From positions 16,568 through 80,567 of the forward strand of contig JAZNUE010000054.1 in the NCBI GenBank assembly GCA_045592125.1: DNA of 64,000 nucleotides, given 5' to 3'. Source of the stretch: HGM04593 sp045592125. GTDB lineage: Bacteria; Bacteroidota; Bacteroidia; Bacteroidales; Bacteroidaceae. The notes beneath the pieces are model-generated. The model did not search any database and was not told where the DNA came from. It saw nothing but the letters and a program-made list of their open reading frames with translations. Shown in pieces: positions 42,606 to 51,023 of this stretch. The position numbers and the translations under genes are program-made. Positions within the stretch are counted from its first letter, which is position 1. Every line of letters begins with the position of its first letter.

Positions 42606-43614
42606 GAAGAGATGGCTGATGATTGCAGGCGGCATAGTGCTGCTGTTGCTGCTGTTTGTGGCGAATATCTTCTTCGGTTCAGTTGATATTCCTGCCGCCG
42701 AGGTGATTAATGCGCTCCTTGGCCGGGAGTGTGATGATGTGTGGCGCCTCATTGTTGTAGAGACGCGTCTTCCTCAGGCCGTAACCGCCCTCCTGGCAGG
42801 CGCGGCAATGTCGGCTGCAGGCCTTGTGCTGCAGACTCTGTTCAATAACCCGCTTGCCGGGCCCGAGGTGCTTGGGATAAATAGCGGTGCAGGCCTGGGC
42901 GTGGCGGTTGTCATGCTGCTTGCGCAAGGCGCCCTGCTTGCTGGTGCTGCGGGACTGTATGGATATCTTGCAACGCTTGCAGGCGCGCTCATAGGCGCGT
43001 TCCTGGTGATTTCGCTGGTGCTGTTCCTCTCTTCAATGCTAAGGAACAGGCTCTACCTGCTCATAGCGGGCGTTGCTGTAAGTTTCCTGGTGTCGTCGCT
43101 AATATCAATCCTGAACTACTTCGCAACATCGGAAGGCGTGCACTCCTACATGATTTGGGGAATGGGCAGTTTCGGCGGGGTGCCTCTAGACAGGCTGCCG
43201 CTGTTTGCAGTGCCGCTTCTTCTCCTGCTTGCTCTCACTGCGTTGCAGAGCAAGGCGCTCAATGCACTGCTGCTTGGCGATGATTATGCCAGTAACCTTG
43301 GCGTGAATGTAATGCGGGCCCGTGTGCTGCTGCTCATGCTGTCGGGGCTCATGGTTGCTGTAGTGACAGCCTTCTGTGGCCCTGTCACTTTTATCGGGCT
43401 TGCTGTCCCGCACTTGGCCAGGCTGTTCCTAAGGAGCAGCAACCATAACTCCCTAATGCCTGCAACAATGCTTGTGGGCGCTTCGGTAGCATTGCTGTGC
43501 AACGCAATATGCCAGCTGCCAGGCGAGAGCGGCCTTTTGCCGCTTGGTGCCGTGACCCCTCTTGTTGGCGCGCCGGTAGTTATCTATGTGCTCCTGAAGG
43601 AAAGAGGTACCTAG
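42574..43614 (+). CDS. FecCD-family ABC transporter permease
   Basis: 346 residues with about ten transmembrane helices. FecCD signatures are visible: TRLPQAVTALLAGAAMSAAGLVLQTLFNNPLAGPEVLGINSGAG near the start, LLGDDYASNLGVNV in the middle and GPVTFIGLAVPHLARL before the ATPase contact. ATG 42574 overlaps the binding-protein gene by 32 bases; ATG 42589 is an alternative. It would form the membrane channel for siderophore, heme or cobalamin. The usual third gene, the ATPase, is missing: the next gene is ilvD behind its own promoter. The ATPase must lie elsewhere, or the system is incomplete. Confidence 0.93.
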   Translation: MNSDTMRSCAEKRWLMIAGGIVLLLLLFVANIFFGSVDIPAAEVINALLGRECDDVWRLIVVETRLPQAVTALLAGAAMSAAGLVLQTLFNNPLAGPEVLGINSGAGLGVAVVMLLAQGALLAGAAGLYGYLATLAGALIGAFLVISLVLFLSSMLRNRLYLLIAGVAVSFLVSSLISILNYFATSEGVHSYMIWGMGSFGGVPLDRLPLFAVPLLLLLALTALQSKALNALLLGDDYASNLGVNVMRARVLLLMLSGLMVAVVTAFCGPVTFIGLAVPHLARLFLRSSNHNSLMPATMLVGASVALLCNAICQLPGESGLLPLGAVTPLVGAPVVIYVLLKERGT

Positions 43615-43699
43615 CTGCCATTCTTTCAAGCGGTTCCTGTTTTGTAGAGGTATTCTGCTGTTTTATTGCAAATTGCTTGTACATAAAGAAAAAAGAGAG

Positions 43700-43707
43700 T
43701 AATTTTG
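43700..43707 (+). promoter_or_regulatory. -7 box of the ilvD-ilvB-ilvN operon
   Basis: TAATTTTG matches TAnnTTTG. Transcription would start near 43714, giving a leader of about 97 bases that contains a terminator-like hairpin. Confidence 0.6.
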
Positions 43708-43767
43708 CAACTGGAAACCAATCCGTACGGGCATGCGCTTCCGTGCTGCATGCAAGTTCTTGAATTC

Positions 43768-43790
43768 CACCCCTGAGAGGGTGTTTTTTT
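43768..43790 (+). terminator. Terminator-like hairpin in the ilvD leader (possible attenuator)
   Basis: CACCC CTGAGA GGGTG is followed immediately by seven T, then ilvD starts 20 bases later. It lies downstream of the only visible promoter, so it could be an attenuator. It could also simply end read-through from the upstream importer genes. Short frames cross it (for example ATG 43750 to TGA 43776, MQVLEFHP) but are not rich in Ile, Leu or Val. Confidence 0.6.
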
Positions 43791-43810
43791 ATTAAGTATA
43801 ATAGACTATC

Positions 43811-45613
43811 ATGAAGATAAGACTAAGAAGCGCGCAGTGTACCGAAGGCCGCCGTATGGCAGGTGCCAGGGCGCTGTGGATTGCCAATGGCATGAAGCGC
43901 GAGATGTTCGGCAAGCCAATAATCGCTATCGCGAATTCCTTTACACAGCTGGTACCGGGCCACACCCATCTGCATGAGGCGGGCCAGATTGTCAAGGCCG
44001 AGATTGAGAGGCTGGACTGCTATGCAGCGGAGTTCAACACCATAGCCATTGACGACGGCATTGCCATGGGGCATGATGGAATGCTCTATTCCTTGCCGTC
44101 GAGGGATATAATTGCCGACAGTGTGGAGTACATGTGCAATGCTCACAAGGTGGATGCCCTTGTGTGCATCTCTAACTGTGACAAGATAACTCCTGGCATG
44201 CTTATGGCTGCTATGAGGCTGAATATACCTACGGTGTTCGTGTCGGGCGGACCAATGGAGAAGGGCACGTGGAAGAACGAAAGCCTTGACCTTGTCATTG
44301 CTATGGTGAAGGCTGCCGACGAGAGCGTGAGCGACGAGGAACTGGCCGAGATTGAGAAACGCTCATGCCCTGGCTGCGGATGCTGCTCTGGTATGTTCAC
44401 GGCAAACTCAATGAACTCTCTCACCGAGGCCATAGGTCTCTCACTGCCAGGCAACGGGACAATTCTTGCAACACATGTGAACCGTGTGCAGCTGCTTAAG
44501 GACGCTGCAAGGCAGGCTGTCGCTAATGCAATGAAATACTACGGCGAGGGTGACGCGAGCGTTTTGCCGCGCAGCATTGCCACGCGCGAGGCGTTCCTCA
44601 ATGCAATGACTCTTGACATTGCAATGGGCGGCTCTACAAATACAATCCTTCACCTGCTTGCTGTTGCACAGGAGGCCGGTGTCGAGTTCAGGATGGAGGA
44701 TATCGATAGGCTGAGCCGCAAGGTGCCTTGCCTTTGCAAGCTTGCTCCTAACGGGCAGAAGTATGCTGTACAGGACTGCGGCCGTGCAGGCGGAATCCTG
44801 GGCATTATGGGAGAGCTTGCTAAAGGCGGCCTGCTTGATACGTCTGTTGTGCGCGTGAACGGCGCAACGCTTGGAGAGGATATTGCCAAGTATGCCATAA
44901 CTGGCAAAACGATAGGCGATGAGGCCATGAGGATATACAGCACAGCGCCTGCAAATGTTTTCTGCAACCGCATGGGTGCGCAGGATTCTGCATATGAATC
45001 CCTTGATACCGACAGGGAGAATGGCTGTATACGCTCCCTTGAGCATGCTTACACCACGGACGGCGGCCTTGCGATACTCTTCGGCAATATAGCCAAGGAC
45101 GGCTGTGTAGTGAAGACTGCCGGTGTCGACGAGAGCATATGGCGTTTCAGCGGCAAGGCCAAGGTCTTTGACTCGCAGGAGGCGGCAGTCGATGGGATAC
45201 TGGGCGGAGATGTGCAGGCAGGCGATGTCGTGGTAATCATATACGAAGGTCCCAAGGGCGGTCCTGGAATGCAGGAGATGCTCTATCCCACATCTTATAT
45301 CAAGTCGCGTCACCTTGGCAAGGAGTGTGCGCTTATTACCGACGGCCGTTTCAGCGGAGGCACATCGGGCCTTAGCATAGGGCATATCTCTCCCGAAGCC
45401 GCAGCAGGCGGTAATATTGGCAGGCTGCGCGACGGTGACATAATAGACATTGACATTCCTGCCCGTTCAATAAACGTAAGGCTCAGCGATGAGGAACTCG
45501 CTGCCCGCGAGATGTTCCCGCTTACACGTGACAGGGCTGTATCAAGGAGCCTTAAGGCATATGCCAACATGGTAAGCTCGGCCGATAAGGGCGGAATAAG
45601 GATTATAGACTAA
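43811..45613 (+). CDS. ilvD: Dihydroxy-acid dehydratase
   Basis: 600 residues. The iron-sulfur cysteines are visible in CISNCDKITPGM (Cys123) and CPGCGCCSGMFTANSMN (Cys186-192), with the family blocks GGSTNTILHLLA and GRFSGGTSGLSIGHISPEAA. The enzyme dehydrates dihydroxy-isovalerate and dihydroxy-methylvalerate in valine and isoleucine synthesis. It is first in ilvD-ilvB-ilvN, 9 bases before ilvB. Seven T and a hairpin precede it. Confidence 0.97.
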   Translation: MKIRLRSAQCTEGRRMAGARALWIANGMKREMFGKPIIAIANSFTQLVPGHTHLHEAGQIVKAEIERLDCYAAEFNTIAIDDGIAMGHDGMLYSLPSRDIIADSVEYMCNAHKVDALVCISNCDKITPGMLMAAMRLNIPTVFVSGGPMEKGTWKNESLDLVIAMVKAADESVSDEELAEIEKRSCPGCGCCSGMFTANSMNSLTEAIGLSLPGNGTILATHVNRVQLLKDAARQAVANAMKYYGEGDASVLPRSIATREAFLNAMTLDIAMGGSTNTILHLLAVAQEAGVEFRMEDIDRLSRKVPCLCKLAPNGQKYAVQDCGRAGGILGIMGELAKGGLLDTSVVRVNGATLGEDIAKYAITGKTIGDEAMRIYSTAPANVFCNRMGAQDSAYESLDTDRENGCIRSLEHAYTTDGGLAILFGNIAKDGCVVKTAGVDESIWRFSGKAKVFDSQEAAVDGILGGDVQAGDVVVIIYEGPKGGPGMQEMLYPTSYIKSRHLGKECALITDGRFSGGTSGLSIGHISPEAAAGGNIGRLRDGDIIDIDIPARSINVRLSDEELAAREMFPLTRDRAVSRSLKAYANMVSSADKGGIRIID

Positions 45614-45622
45614 AGCTAGACA

Positions 45623-47317
45623 ATGGGAAAAGATAGAATAACTGGTTGTGAGGCGCTAATGCGCTCTCTTGTAAATGAAGGCGTTGATACTGTGTTCGGC
45701 TATCCGGGCGGTTCAATAATGCCTGTGTTCGATGCCATGTATGACTACAGCAATGTGTTCCGTGGCGTGCTTGTACGTCATGAGCAGGGTGCTGTGCATG
45801 CCGCCCAGGGCTATGCGCGCAGCTCGGGCAAGGTAGGCCTCTGTATAGTGACAAGCGGCCCGGGAGCCACTAATACGCTCACTGGTATCAGTGACGCAAT
45901 GCTTGACAGCACTCCGGTGGTTGTCATTGCCGGGCAGGTGCCCTCGGCCGTGCTTGGTACTGACGCGTTCCAGGAGATTGACTTTGTGGGCATTACCCAG
46001 CCCATAACAAAATGGAGCTACCAGATACGCCGCGCCGAGGATGTCGCATGGGCAGTGGCCAGGGCATTCTATATTGCAGGGACTGGCCGCCCAGGGCCTG
46101 TGGTGCTTGACTTTACAAAGGACGCGCAGACTTCGCTTACCGATTTTGAGCCCGTGAAGGTGGACTCTGTACGCAGCTACATTCCTTACCCTAGGCCATC
46201 GCAGGCTGCAGTGGAGGAGGCGGCAGCGCTCATAGACCGTGCAGAGCGCCCGTTCATGCTGGTGGGGCAGGGTGTTGAGCTGGGCGAGGCCCACAAGGAA
46301 CTGCTTGAGCTTGCCGAGAAGGCCGATATCCCTGTTGCACGCACTCTCATGGGGCTCTCGGCAATGCCAACCGGCCACCCGCTCTGTGTGGGCATGCTTG
46401 GCATGCATGGCAACTATGGCCCGAACGTGAATACCAATGAGTGTGACCTGCTTATTGCAGTGGGCATGCGTTTCAGTGACCGTGTTACAGGCAATGTAAA
46501 GACATATGCCAAGCAGGCGAAGGTTATACACATAGATATTGACCATGCCGAGATAAACAAGAATGTTCCTGTGGACGTGCCAATTGTCGGCGACTGCAAG
46601 GAGGTGCTTCCAATGCTTACGGCACTAGTAGGCAAGGCGTCGCACAAGGAGTGGATAGAGAGTTTCCGCAGGCTCAATGCCATTGAGGACGAGAAGGTTA
46701 CCATGAAGGCACTAAACCCTGGCGAGGGGCCTTTGCTCATGGGCGAGGTGGCCCGCAAGGTGAGCGAGGCGACTGGCAATAGCGCAATCCTTGTCACCGA
46801 TGTGGGCCAGAACCAGATGATGTCGGCGCGCTATTTTAAGTATACCAAGCCTCACAGCATCTTGACATCGGGCGGTCTTGGAACTATGGGATATGGCCTG
46901 CCTGCCGCTATTGGGGCAAAGATTGCAATGCCTGAGCGCACGGTGTGTGTGTTCGCTGGCGACGGCGGCCTGCAGATGAACATCCAGGAACTTGGCACAA
47001 TCATGGAACAGGGTGTGGCCGTGAAGATAATTCTCCTTAACAACAGCTATCTTGGCAATGTACGCCAGTGGCAGGAACTCTTCTTCAATCATCGCTATTC
47101 ATGGACGCCTATGATGAACCCCGACTATTCGCTCATAGCAAAGGGCTACGGAATTGCGTCCCGTCTGGTTACTGAACGCGATGAACTTGACGGCGCGATA
47201 AGGGAGATGCTTGAGACTCCAGGCGCCTTCCTGCTTCATGTAGCGGTGAAGGAAGAGGCGAATGTGATGCCTATGACCCCTCCGGGAGCGTCGGTTAACG
47301 AGATGATTTTTGAATAG
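45623..47317 (+). CDS. ilvB: Acetolactate synthase, large (catalytic) subunit
   Basis: 564 residues of the ThDP-dependent AHAS family: the catalytic Glu in VRHEQGAVHAAQGYAR (Glu54), the FAD/central-domain block VPIVGDCKEVLPMLTAL, and the ThDP-Mg motif FAGDGGLQMNIQELGTI followed by ILLNNSYLGNVRQWQELF. It joins two pyruvates, or pyruvate with 2-oxobutyrate, at the entry of branched-chain amino acid synthesis. The small subunit follows immediately. Confidence 0.97.
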   Translation: MGKDRITGCEALMRSLVNEGVDTVFGYPGGSIMPVFDAMYDYSNVFRGVLVRHEQGAVHAAQGYARSSGKVGLCIVTSGPGATNTLTGISDAMLDSTPVVVIAGQVPSAVLGTDAFQEIDFVGITQPITKWSYQIRRAEDVAWAVARAFYIAGTGRPGPVVLDFTKDAQTSLTDFEPVKVDSVRSYIPYPRPSQAAVEEAAALIDRAERPFMLVGQGVELGEAHKELLELAEKADIPVARTLMGLSAMPTGHPLCVGMLGMHGNYGPNVNTNECDLLIAVGMRFSDRVTGNVKTYAKQAKVIHIDIDHAEINKNVPVDVPIVGDCKEVLPMLTALVGKASHKEWIESFRRLNAIEDEKVTMKALNPGEGPLLMGEVARKVSEATGNSAILVTDVGQNQMMSARYFKYTKPHSILTSGGLGTMGYGLPAAIGAKIAMPERTVCVFAGDGGLQMNIQELGTIMEQGVAVKIILLNNSYLGNVRQWQELFFNHRYSWTPMMNPDYSLIAKGYGIASRLVTERDELDGAIREMLETPGAFLLHVAVKEEANVMPMTPPGASVNEMIFE

Positions 47318-47333
47318 TGAAAGATGTGCAGTT

Positions 47334-47882
47334 ATGGAAAAGAGACTATTTACCATTATTATATATACAGAGAATATTGCTGGTATGCTTAACCAGGTGA
47401 CGGCCGAGTTCACACGCCGCATGATGAACATTGACACAATCACGGCCTCGTCGTCATCGGTTGACGGCGTGCACCGCTATACGATATCGCTATGGGGCGA
47501 GGAGGATTCAGTCCATAAGGTAACGAAGCGCATTGCCAAGAAGGTGGATGTGCTCAAGGCCGACTACTATACCGACAATGAAATCTTCTTCCAGGAGGTG
47601 GCACTGTATAAGCTCTCTACCCCAAAGGTACTTGAGAACAATGAGATTTCAAGGATGATACGCCACAGCAATGCACGTGTAATTGAGGTCAATGCCGACT
47701 ACATGGTAGTTGAGATGACAGGACAGACCGACACCATCGTGGAACTTTATAACGAGTTCGTTGCCCAGGAGTGCATGCTGCAGTTCGTGAAGTCGGGACG
47801 TGTGGCTGTGCCGCGTGCGTCGCAGGCAAAGCTGAGCGAGCTGCTATTTGATGAGGATTACAAGCGCAAGGCGGTAAAATAA
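47334..47882 (+). CDS. ilvN: Acetolactate synthase, small (regulatory) subunit
   Basis: 182 residues from ATG 47334 (MEKRLFTIIIYTENIAGMLN), 16 bases after ilvB. A TTG-initiated frame at 47310 would overlap ilvB and adds no homology. The N-terminal ACT domain (~3-75) should bind valine and give feedback control; the C-terminal AHAS-specific domain (~85-165) follows. In related Bacteroides operons an acyl-ACP thioesterase and ilvC usually come next; here the operon ends at a long hairpin and ilvC is not in the window. Confidence 0.95.
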   Translation: MEKRLFTIIIYTENIAGMLNQVTAEFTRRMMNIDTITASSSSVDGVHRYTISLWGEEDSVHKVTKRIAKKVDVLKADYYTDNEIFFQEVALYKLSTPKVLENNEISRMIRHSNARVIEVNADYMVVEMTGQTDTIVELYNEFVAQECMLQFVKSGRVAVPRASQAKLSELLFDEDYKRKAVK

Positions 47883-47893
47883 AGGTAGACTGC

Positions 47894-47948
47894 CTATAAA
47901 TTACAAGATGGCGGCTGATAGTGTCAGCCGCCATCTTGTAATTTATAG
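47894..47948 (+). terminator. Long hairpin ending the ilv operon
   Basis: Two perfect 25-base arms (beginning CTATAAATTACAAGATGGCG) enclose a 5-base loop, 12 bases after the stop. No long T-run follows. Confidence 0.75.
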
Positions 47949-48003
47949 GGAATTTCCTCTCTTCTTGTAGGTTTTTTCCCTTTTGCCTGTTATTTTCATG
48001 AGA

Positions 48004-48011
48004 TATTTTTG
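48004..48011 (+). promoter_or_regulatory. -7 box for the 48-51 kb gene pair
   Basis: TATTTTTG matches TAnnTTTG, 33 bases before the ATG at 48044. Confidence 0.6.
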
Positions 48012-48043
48012 TACCAGATAAAGAAACTTAAAGTTTAGAGGCT

Positions 48044-49384
48044 ATGAAAAATAATGTTAGGTTTGCTGGTTGGGAGAAAATACAGATGGTGTTGCCGCTG
48101 CTGGCAATACTTGTCTCTCCGTTTATGGCTATGGCGCAGGTGGATGACGCCTACTTTGTTCCCACAAGGAAGAGCGAGAAGAGCCTGGTTGTAGAGAGTG
48201 TGGCCGAGAAGTACAGCGTGAAGGACGTTCAGAAGAGCGCTGCACGCAATGCTGATGAGTACAACAGGCGCTCTGGATTTACAAATGACCCTGAGGCATA
48301 CGTTGAAGAGAACTTCAGTGACGGTTTTTCATCAGACAGCAGCTATCAGGATTTTGATTATTCAACACGTATAGTCCGTTTCCACTCTCCACGCAGGGCC
48401 TTGAGCCCCCTCTACTGGGACCTTGCATATGACTGCGGGGTGAATGACTGGTATGTCTATGACAACGGGTACAGCATAGATATATATCCTACAGCCAGCA
48501 ACCCGCTATTCTACTGGAGCGGTCCTTCATACTTCTGGAACTCTATGAATTATTACAGCTGGAGAAACTGGCACAGTTTCTATGGCTATATGCCTTTCTG
48601 GGAGTGGGAGCACTACATGCACCACTATTATGACCATTGGGGCTATGGCCGCTGGTATGGCAGCCACTGGTATAATAATCACTGGTATTATGCACACCAT
48701 GGCGGAAACTGGAATTACAGCCGTCCTATGCGCCACATACCTCACAATGGTGCTGTAACAGACCGGAGAGACAGAGGCGGCAAGCAGATTCCGTCTAATT
48801 CAGTTTCAAGAGGCAATGGGAATAACGATGTAAGAGGTGGCGGGCGCAATACAGGCAATGTTGACCTCAGAGGCGTAAGGAATGGCACCGGAAGGGATAG
48901 CAACAGGGCTGTGGCAGATGACCGTAACAGTAGCACGCCGCAGGACAATAACGGGAGGGTGAACCTTAGGGGAAGCAGCAGCGGCAGTGGAAGAAGTGTC
49001 GGCCAGGCTGGGCAGGATAATGTAAATGGCCGCCGTGACAATGGCGCCCGTCGCCAGCAGCCTGCAAGAATTGGTGCAGGCAATACCGAGAACCGCCGGA
49101 GCAGCGCCGTAGGACAGGGAAGCAGCAGCGTCAGTCGCCGCAGCTCATCATCGGGCAGCTATAACCGCCAGAGCAGTACAAGTGTGAAGCGCTCTAGCAG
49201 TTCAGGCTCATCCCGCAGCAGTTCTAGTTACCGTAGCAGTTCGCGCAGCAGTTCAGGTTCATCCCGCAGCAGCGGTTCCAGCTACCGCAGCAGTTCTGGC
49301 AGTTCCCGCAGTTCGGCAGCAGGCAGCAGCTCAAGCAGCCGCAGCAGCTCAGGCGGTTCCCGCAGCTCAGGGCGCAGCAGGTAA
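48044..49384 (+). CDS. Secreted low-complexity protein, Trp/Tyr/His-rich core and Ser/Arg-rich tail
   Basis: 446 residues with a signal peptide ending at about residue 31 (AMAQ). Residues ~32-110 are ordinary. Residues ~155-226 are extraordinary: of about 71 residues, 11 are Trp, 15 Tyr and 9 His (MPFWEWEHYMHHYYDHWGYG). Residues ~235-350 are Gly/Asn/Arg-rich, and the last ~85 are almost only Ser, Arg and Gly. No enzyme fold is recognised. The composition suggests a disordered, basic, sticky surface or periplasmic protein, perhaps binding carbohydrate, nucleic acid or heme; that is inference. The FadL-like gene starts 48 bases downstream on the same message. Confidence 0.85.
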   Translation: MKNNVRFAGWEKIQMVLPLLAILVSPFMAMAQVDDAYFVPTRKSEKSLVVESVAEKYSVKDVQKSAARNADEYNRRSGFTNDPEAYVEENFSDGFSSDSSYQDFDYSTRIVRFHSPRRALSPLYWDLAYDCGVNDWYVYDNGYSIDIYPTASNPLFYWSGPSYFWNSMNYYSWRNWHSFYGYMPFWEWEHYMHHYYDHWGYGRWYGSHWYNNHWYYAHHGGNWNYSRPMRHIPHNGAVTDRRDRGGKQIPSNSVSRGNGNNDVRGGGRNTGNVDLRGVRNGTGRDSNRAVADDRNSSTPQDNNGRVNLRGSSSGSGRSVGQAGQDNVNGRRDNGARRQQPARIGAGNTENRRSSAVGQGSSSVSRRSSSSGSYNRQSSTSVKRSSSSGSSRSSSSYRSSSRSSSGSSRSSGSSYRSSSGSSRSSAAGSSSSSRSSSGGSRSSGRSR

Positions 49385-49432
49385 TGCCTGGAGAGAAGTT
49401 ACAGTATTTGACAAACATAAACACATGCTATT

Positions 49433-50968
49433 ATGAAACGTTCACTATATATATTGCTATCACTCCTTCCAATGATTGTGAGTGCGCAGAACATGTACGA
49501 GATTGCGCCTTTAATGCAGAACGGCCTTACAGGAACATCACGATATATCTCCATGGGAGGCTCAATGGGTGCCCTGGGTGCCGACATGTCGGTGATGGGA
49601 AGCAACCCGGCAGGTATTGGACTTTATCGCAGCAGCGACTTTGCACTGACTGGGAGCATGGTCTTCAACGGCAGCAAGGCCACATATAACGAATATACAG
49701 TAAAGGGGAGCGACGTGGCCTTTGGCCTTGAGAACTTCGGTGCAGTGCTGGCTAACAAGGTATATAATGCCAGCAACCTTAAGTTCCTGAACTTTGGCAT
49801 AGGTTTCCGCAGGACCAACGGCCTTGCTGGAGAGTTTGCAATGGCAGGCCCGTCAAACGGGTATTCGCAGCAGTATGCAATAAGAGACCTGTATGACAAC
49901 AATCCTTTTGCTCTTAAAGGACTTGACTATAAAGGTTTTGAAGGGTTCCGTTATTCTTGGCTGCCTATGCTTGCCACATATGCTAATATTGGGGATGAAG
50001 ACGGGAACCTGCTGACAAGGCCCGACGGCACTCTCATATATGAGCCCACAGACGTGGAGTTCTTTAGCGAGAAGAAGGGCGGTTCAAGCGAGGTTGACTT
50101 TAACTTTGCTGCAAACATAAGCGACAGGTTCTACTTTGGCGCTACTCTGTCACTTGTGAGTGTCGACTATAGCGTGAGCACTGTGTACCATGAGTATGAT
50201 GACCTGGGCGAGATATATTCAATTGGGACCAATAATGCGATGAGGGGTACAGGATATAACCTCAAGCTTGGCGCTATACTGCGTCCGTTCAAGTATTCGC
50301 CATTCAGGATAGGCGTTGCGGTCCACACTCCAACAGAGTATGTGATGACAAACAGCTTCTATGCCGATATCTGGGGACCCGATGACCGTGACTACTATGA
50401 TACACGTGATACCGAGCTGTATGGCAATGTCCTTGATGTAAGGAGCAAGTTCTTTACTCCTTGGCGCTTTATGGCGTCTGCCTCATATACCTTTGATACT
50501 TTCCTGGCGCTGAATGCCGATTATGAGTATACCGATTACTCTACAGCGCGCTACAAGTTCCTTGAGGCAGGCAGCAAGCAGGTCCAGAACGAAGAGATTT
50601 CCCTGAACCTGAAGGCGCAGCACAACATCAGGGCGGGTGCAGAGTTCAATCTGGGTAAAGGATTCTCATTGCGTGCCGGATACATCTACTCTACGGCAAT
50701 GTTCAATGACGGTGCATACAAGGACATGATTACAATGCCTACTTTTGCTACCTCTACCGAGTATGAGAACATCTTTGACAGCGAGACCGTGACTGCCGGC
50801 GGCGGTTACCGTGGCAAAAGGTTTTACTTTGACATGGCCTATGTATTCAATACCCAGAAGTCCGGCTTCTATACATACTTTGACCCGTTGTCCCAGGAAC
50901 CGAACCCTGCCACAAAGGTGAATTATTCAAGCCACACTATTACTGCGACATTTGGCGTAAGGTTCTGA
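49433..50968 (+). CDS. FadL/OMPP1-like outer-membrane protein ('hemin receptor' type)
   Basis: 511 residues with a signal peptide (KRSLYILLSLLPMIVSAQ). The mature protein begins with the OMPP1/FadL-like opening TSRYISMGGSMGALGADMSVMGSNPAGIG and continues as a beta barrel to the C-terminal Phe (TITATFGVRF). Bacteroidetes members are often called hemin receptors without direct proof; FadL relatives move hydrophobic molecules across the outer membrane. It is co-transcribed with the preceding low-complexity secreted protein and ends at a strong terminator. Confidence 0.87.
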   Translation: MKRSLYILLSLLPMIVSAQNMYEIAPLMQNGLTGTSRYISMGGSMGALGADMSVMGSNPAGIGLYRSSDFALTGSMVFNGSKATYNEYTVKGSDVAFGLENFGAVLANKVYNASNLKFLNFGIGFRRTNGLAGEFAMAGPSNGYSQQYAIRDLYDNNPFALKGLDYKGFEGFRYSWLPMLATYANIGDEDGNLLTRPDGTLIYEPTDVEFFSEKKGGSSEVDFNFAANISDRFYFGATLSLVSVDYSVSTVYHEYDDLGEIYSIGTNNAMRGTGYNLKLGAILRPFKYSPFRIGVAVHTPTEYVMTNSFYADIWGPDDRDYYDTRDTELYGNVLDVRSKFFTPWRFMASASYTFDTFLALNADYEYTDYSTARYKFLEAGSKQVQNEEISLNLKAQHNIRAGAEFNLGKGFSLRAGYIYSTAMFNDGAYKDMITMPTFATSTEYENIFDSETVTAGGGYRGKRFYFDMAYVFNTQKSGFYTYFDPLSQEPNPATKVNYSSHTITATFGVRF

Positions 50969-50983
50969 CATAGGCTATAATGG

Positions 50984-51023
50984 CCGCTGCCCAGGTCCGC
51001 AATGGACTTGGGCGGTTTTTTTT
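50984..51023. terminator. Terminator between convergent genes
   Basis: CCGCTGCCCAGGTCC and its near complement GGACTTGGGCGG form a GC-rich stem followed by TTTTTTTTATTT. It ends the + strand operon; the minus-strand DUF4421 gene stops at its edge. Confidence 0.88.

Noticed and set aside
43734..43800. Branched-chain amino acid leader peptide
   Set aside because: Two short frames exist before ilvD, but neither has a run of Ile, Leu or Val codons, so I do not annotate a leader gene.
44441..45385. 314-residue minus-strand frame
   Set aside because: It lies opposite ilvD and shows only shadow composition.
47310..47333. TTG start for ilvN
   Set aside because: It would place eight codons overlapping ilvB; ATG 47334 starts the ACT domain properly.
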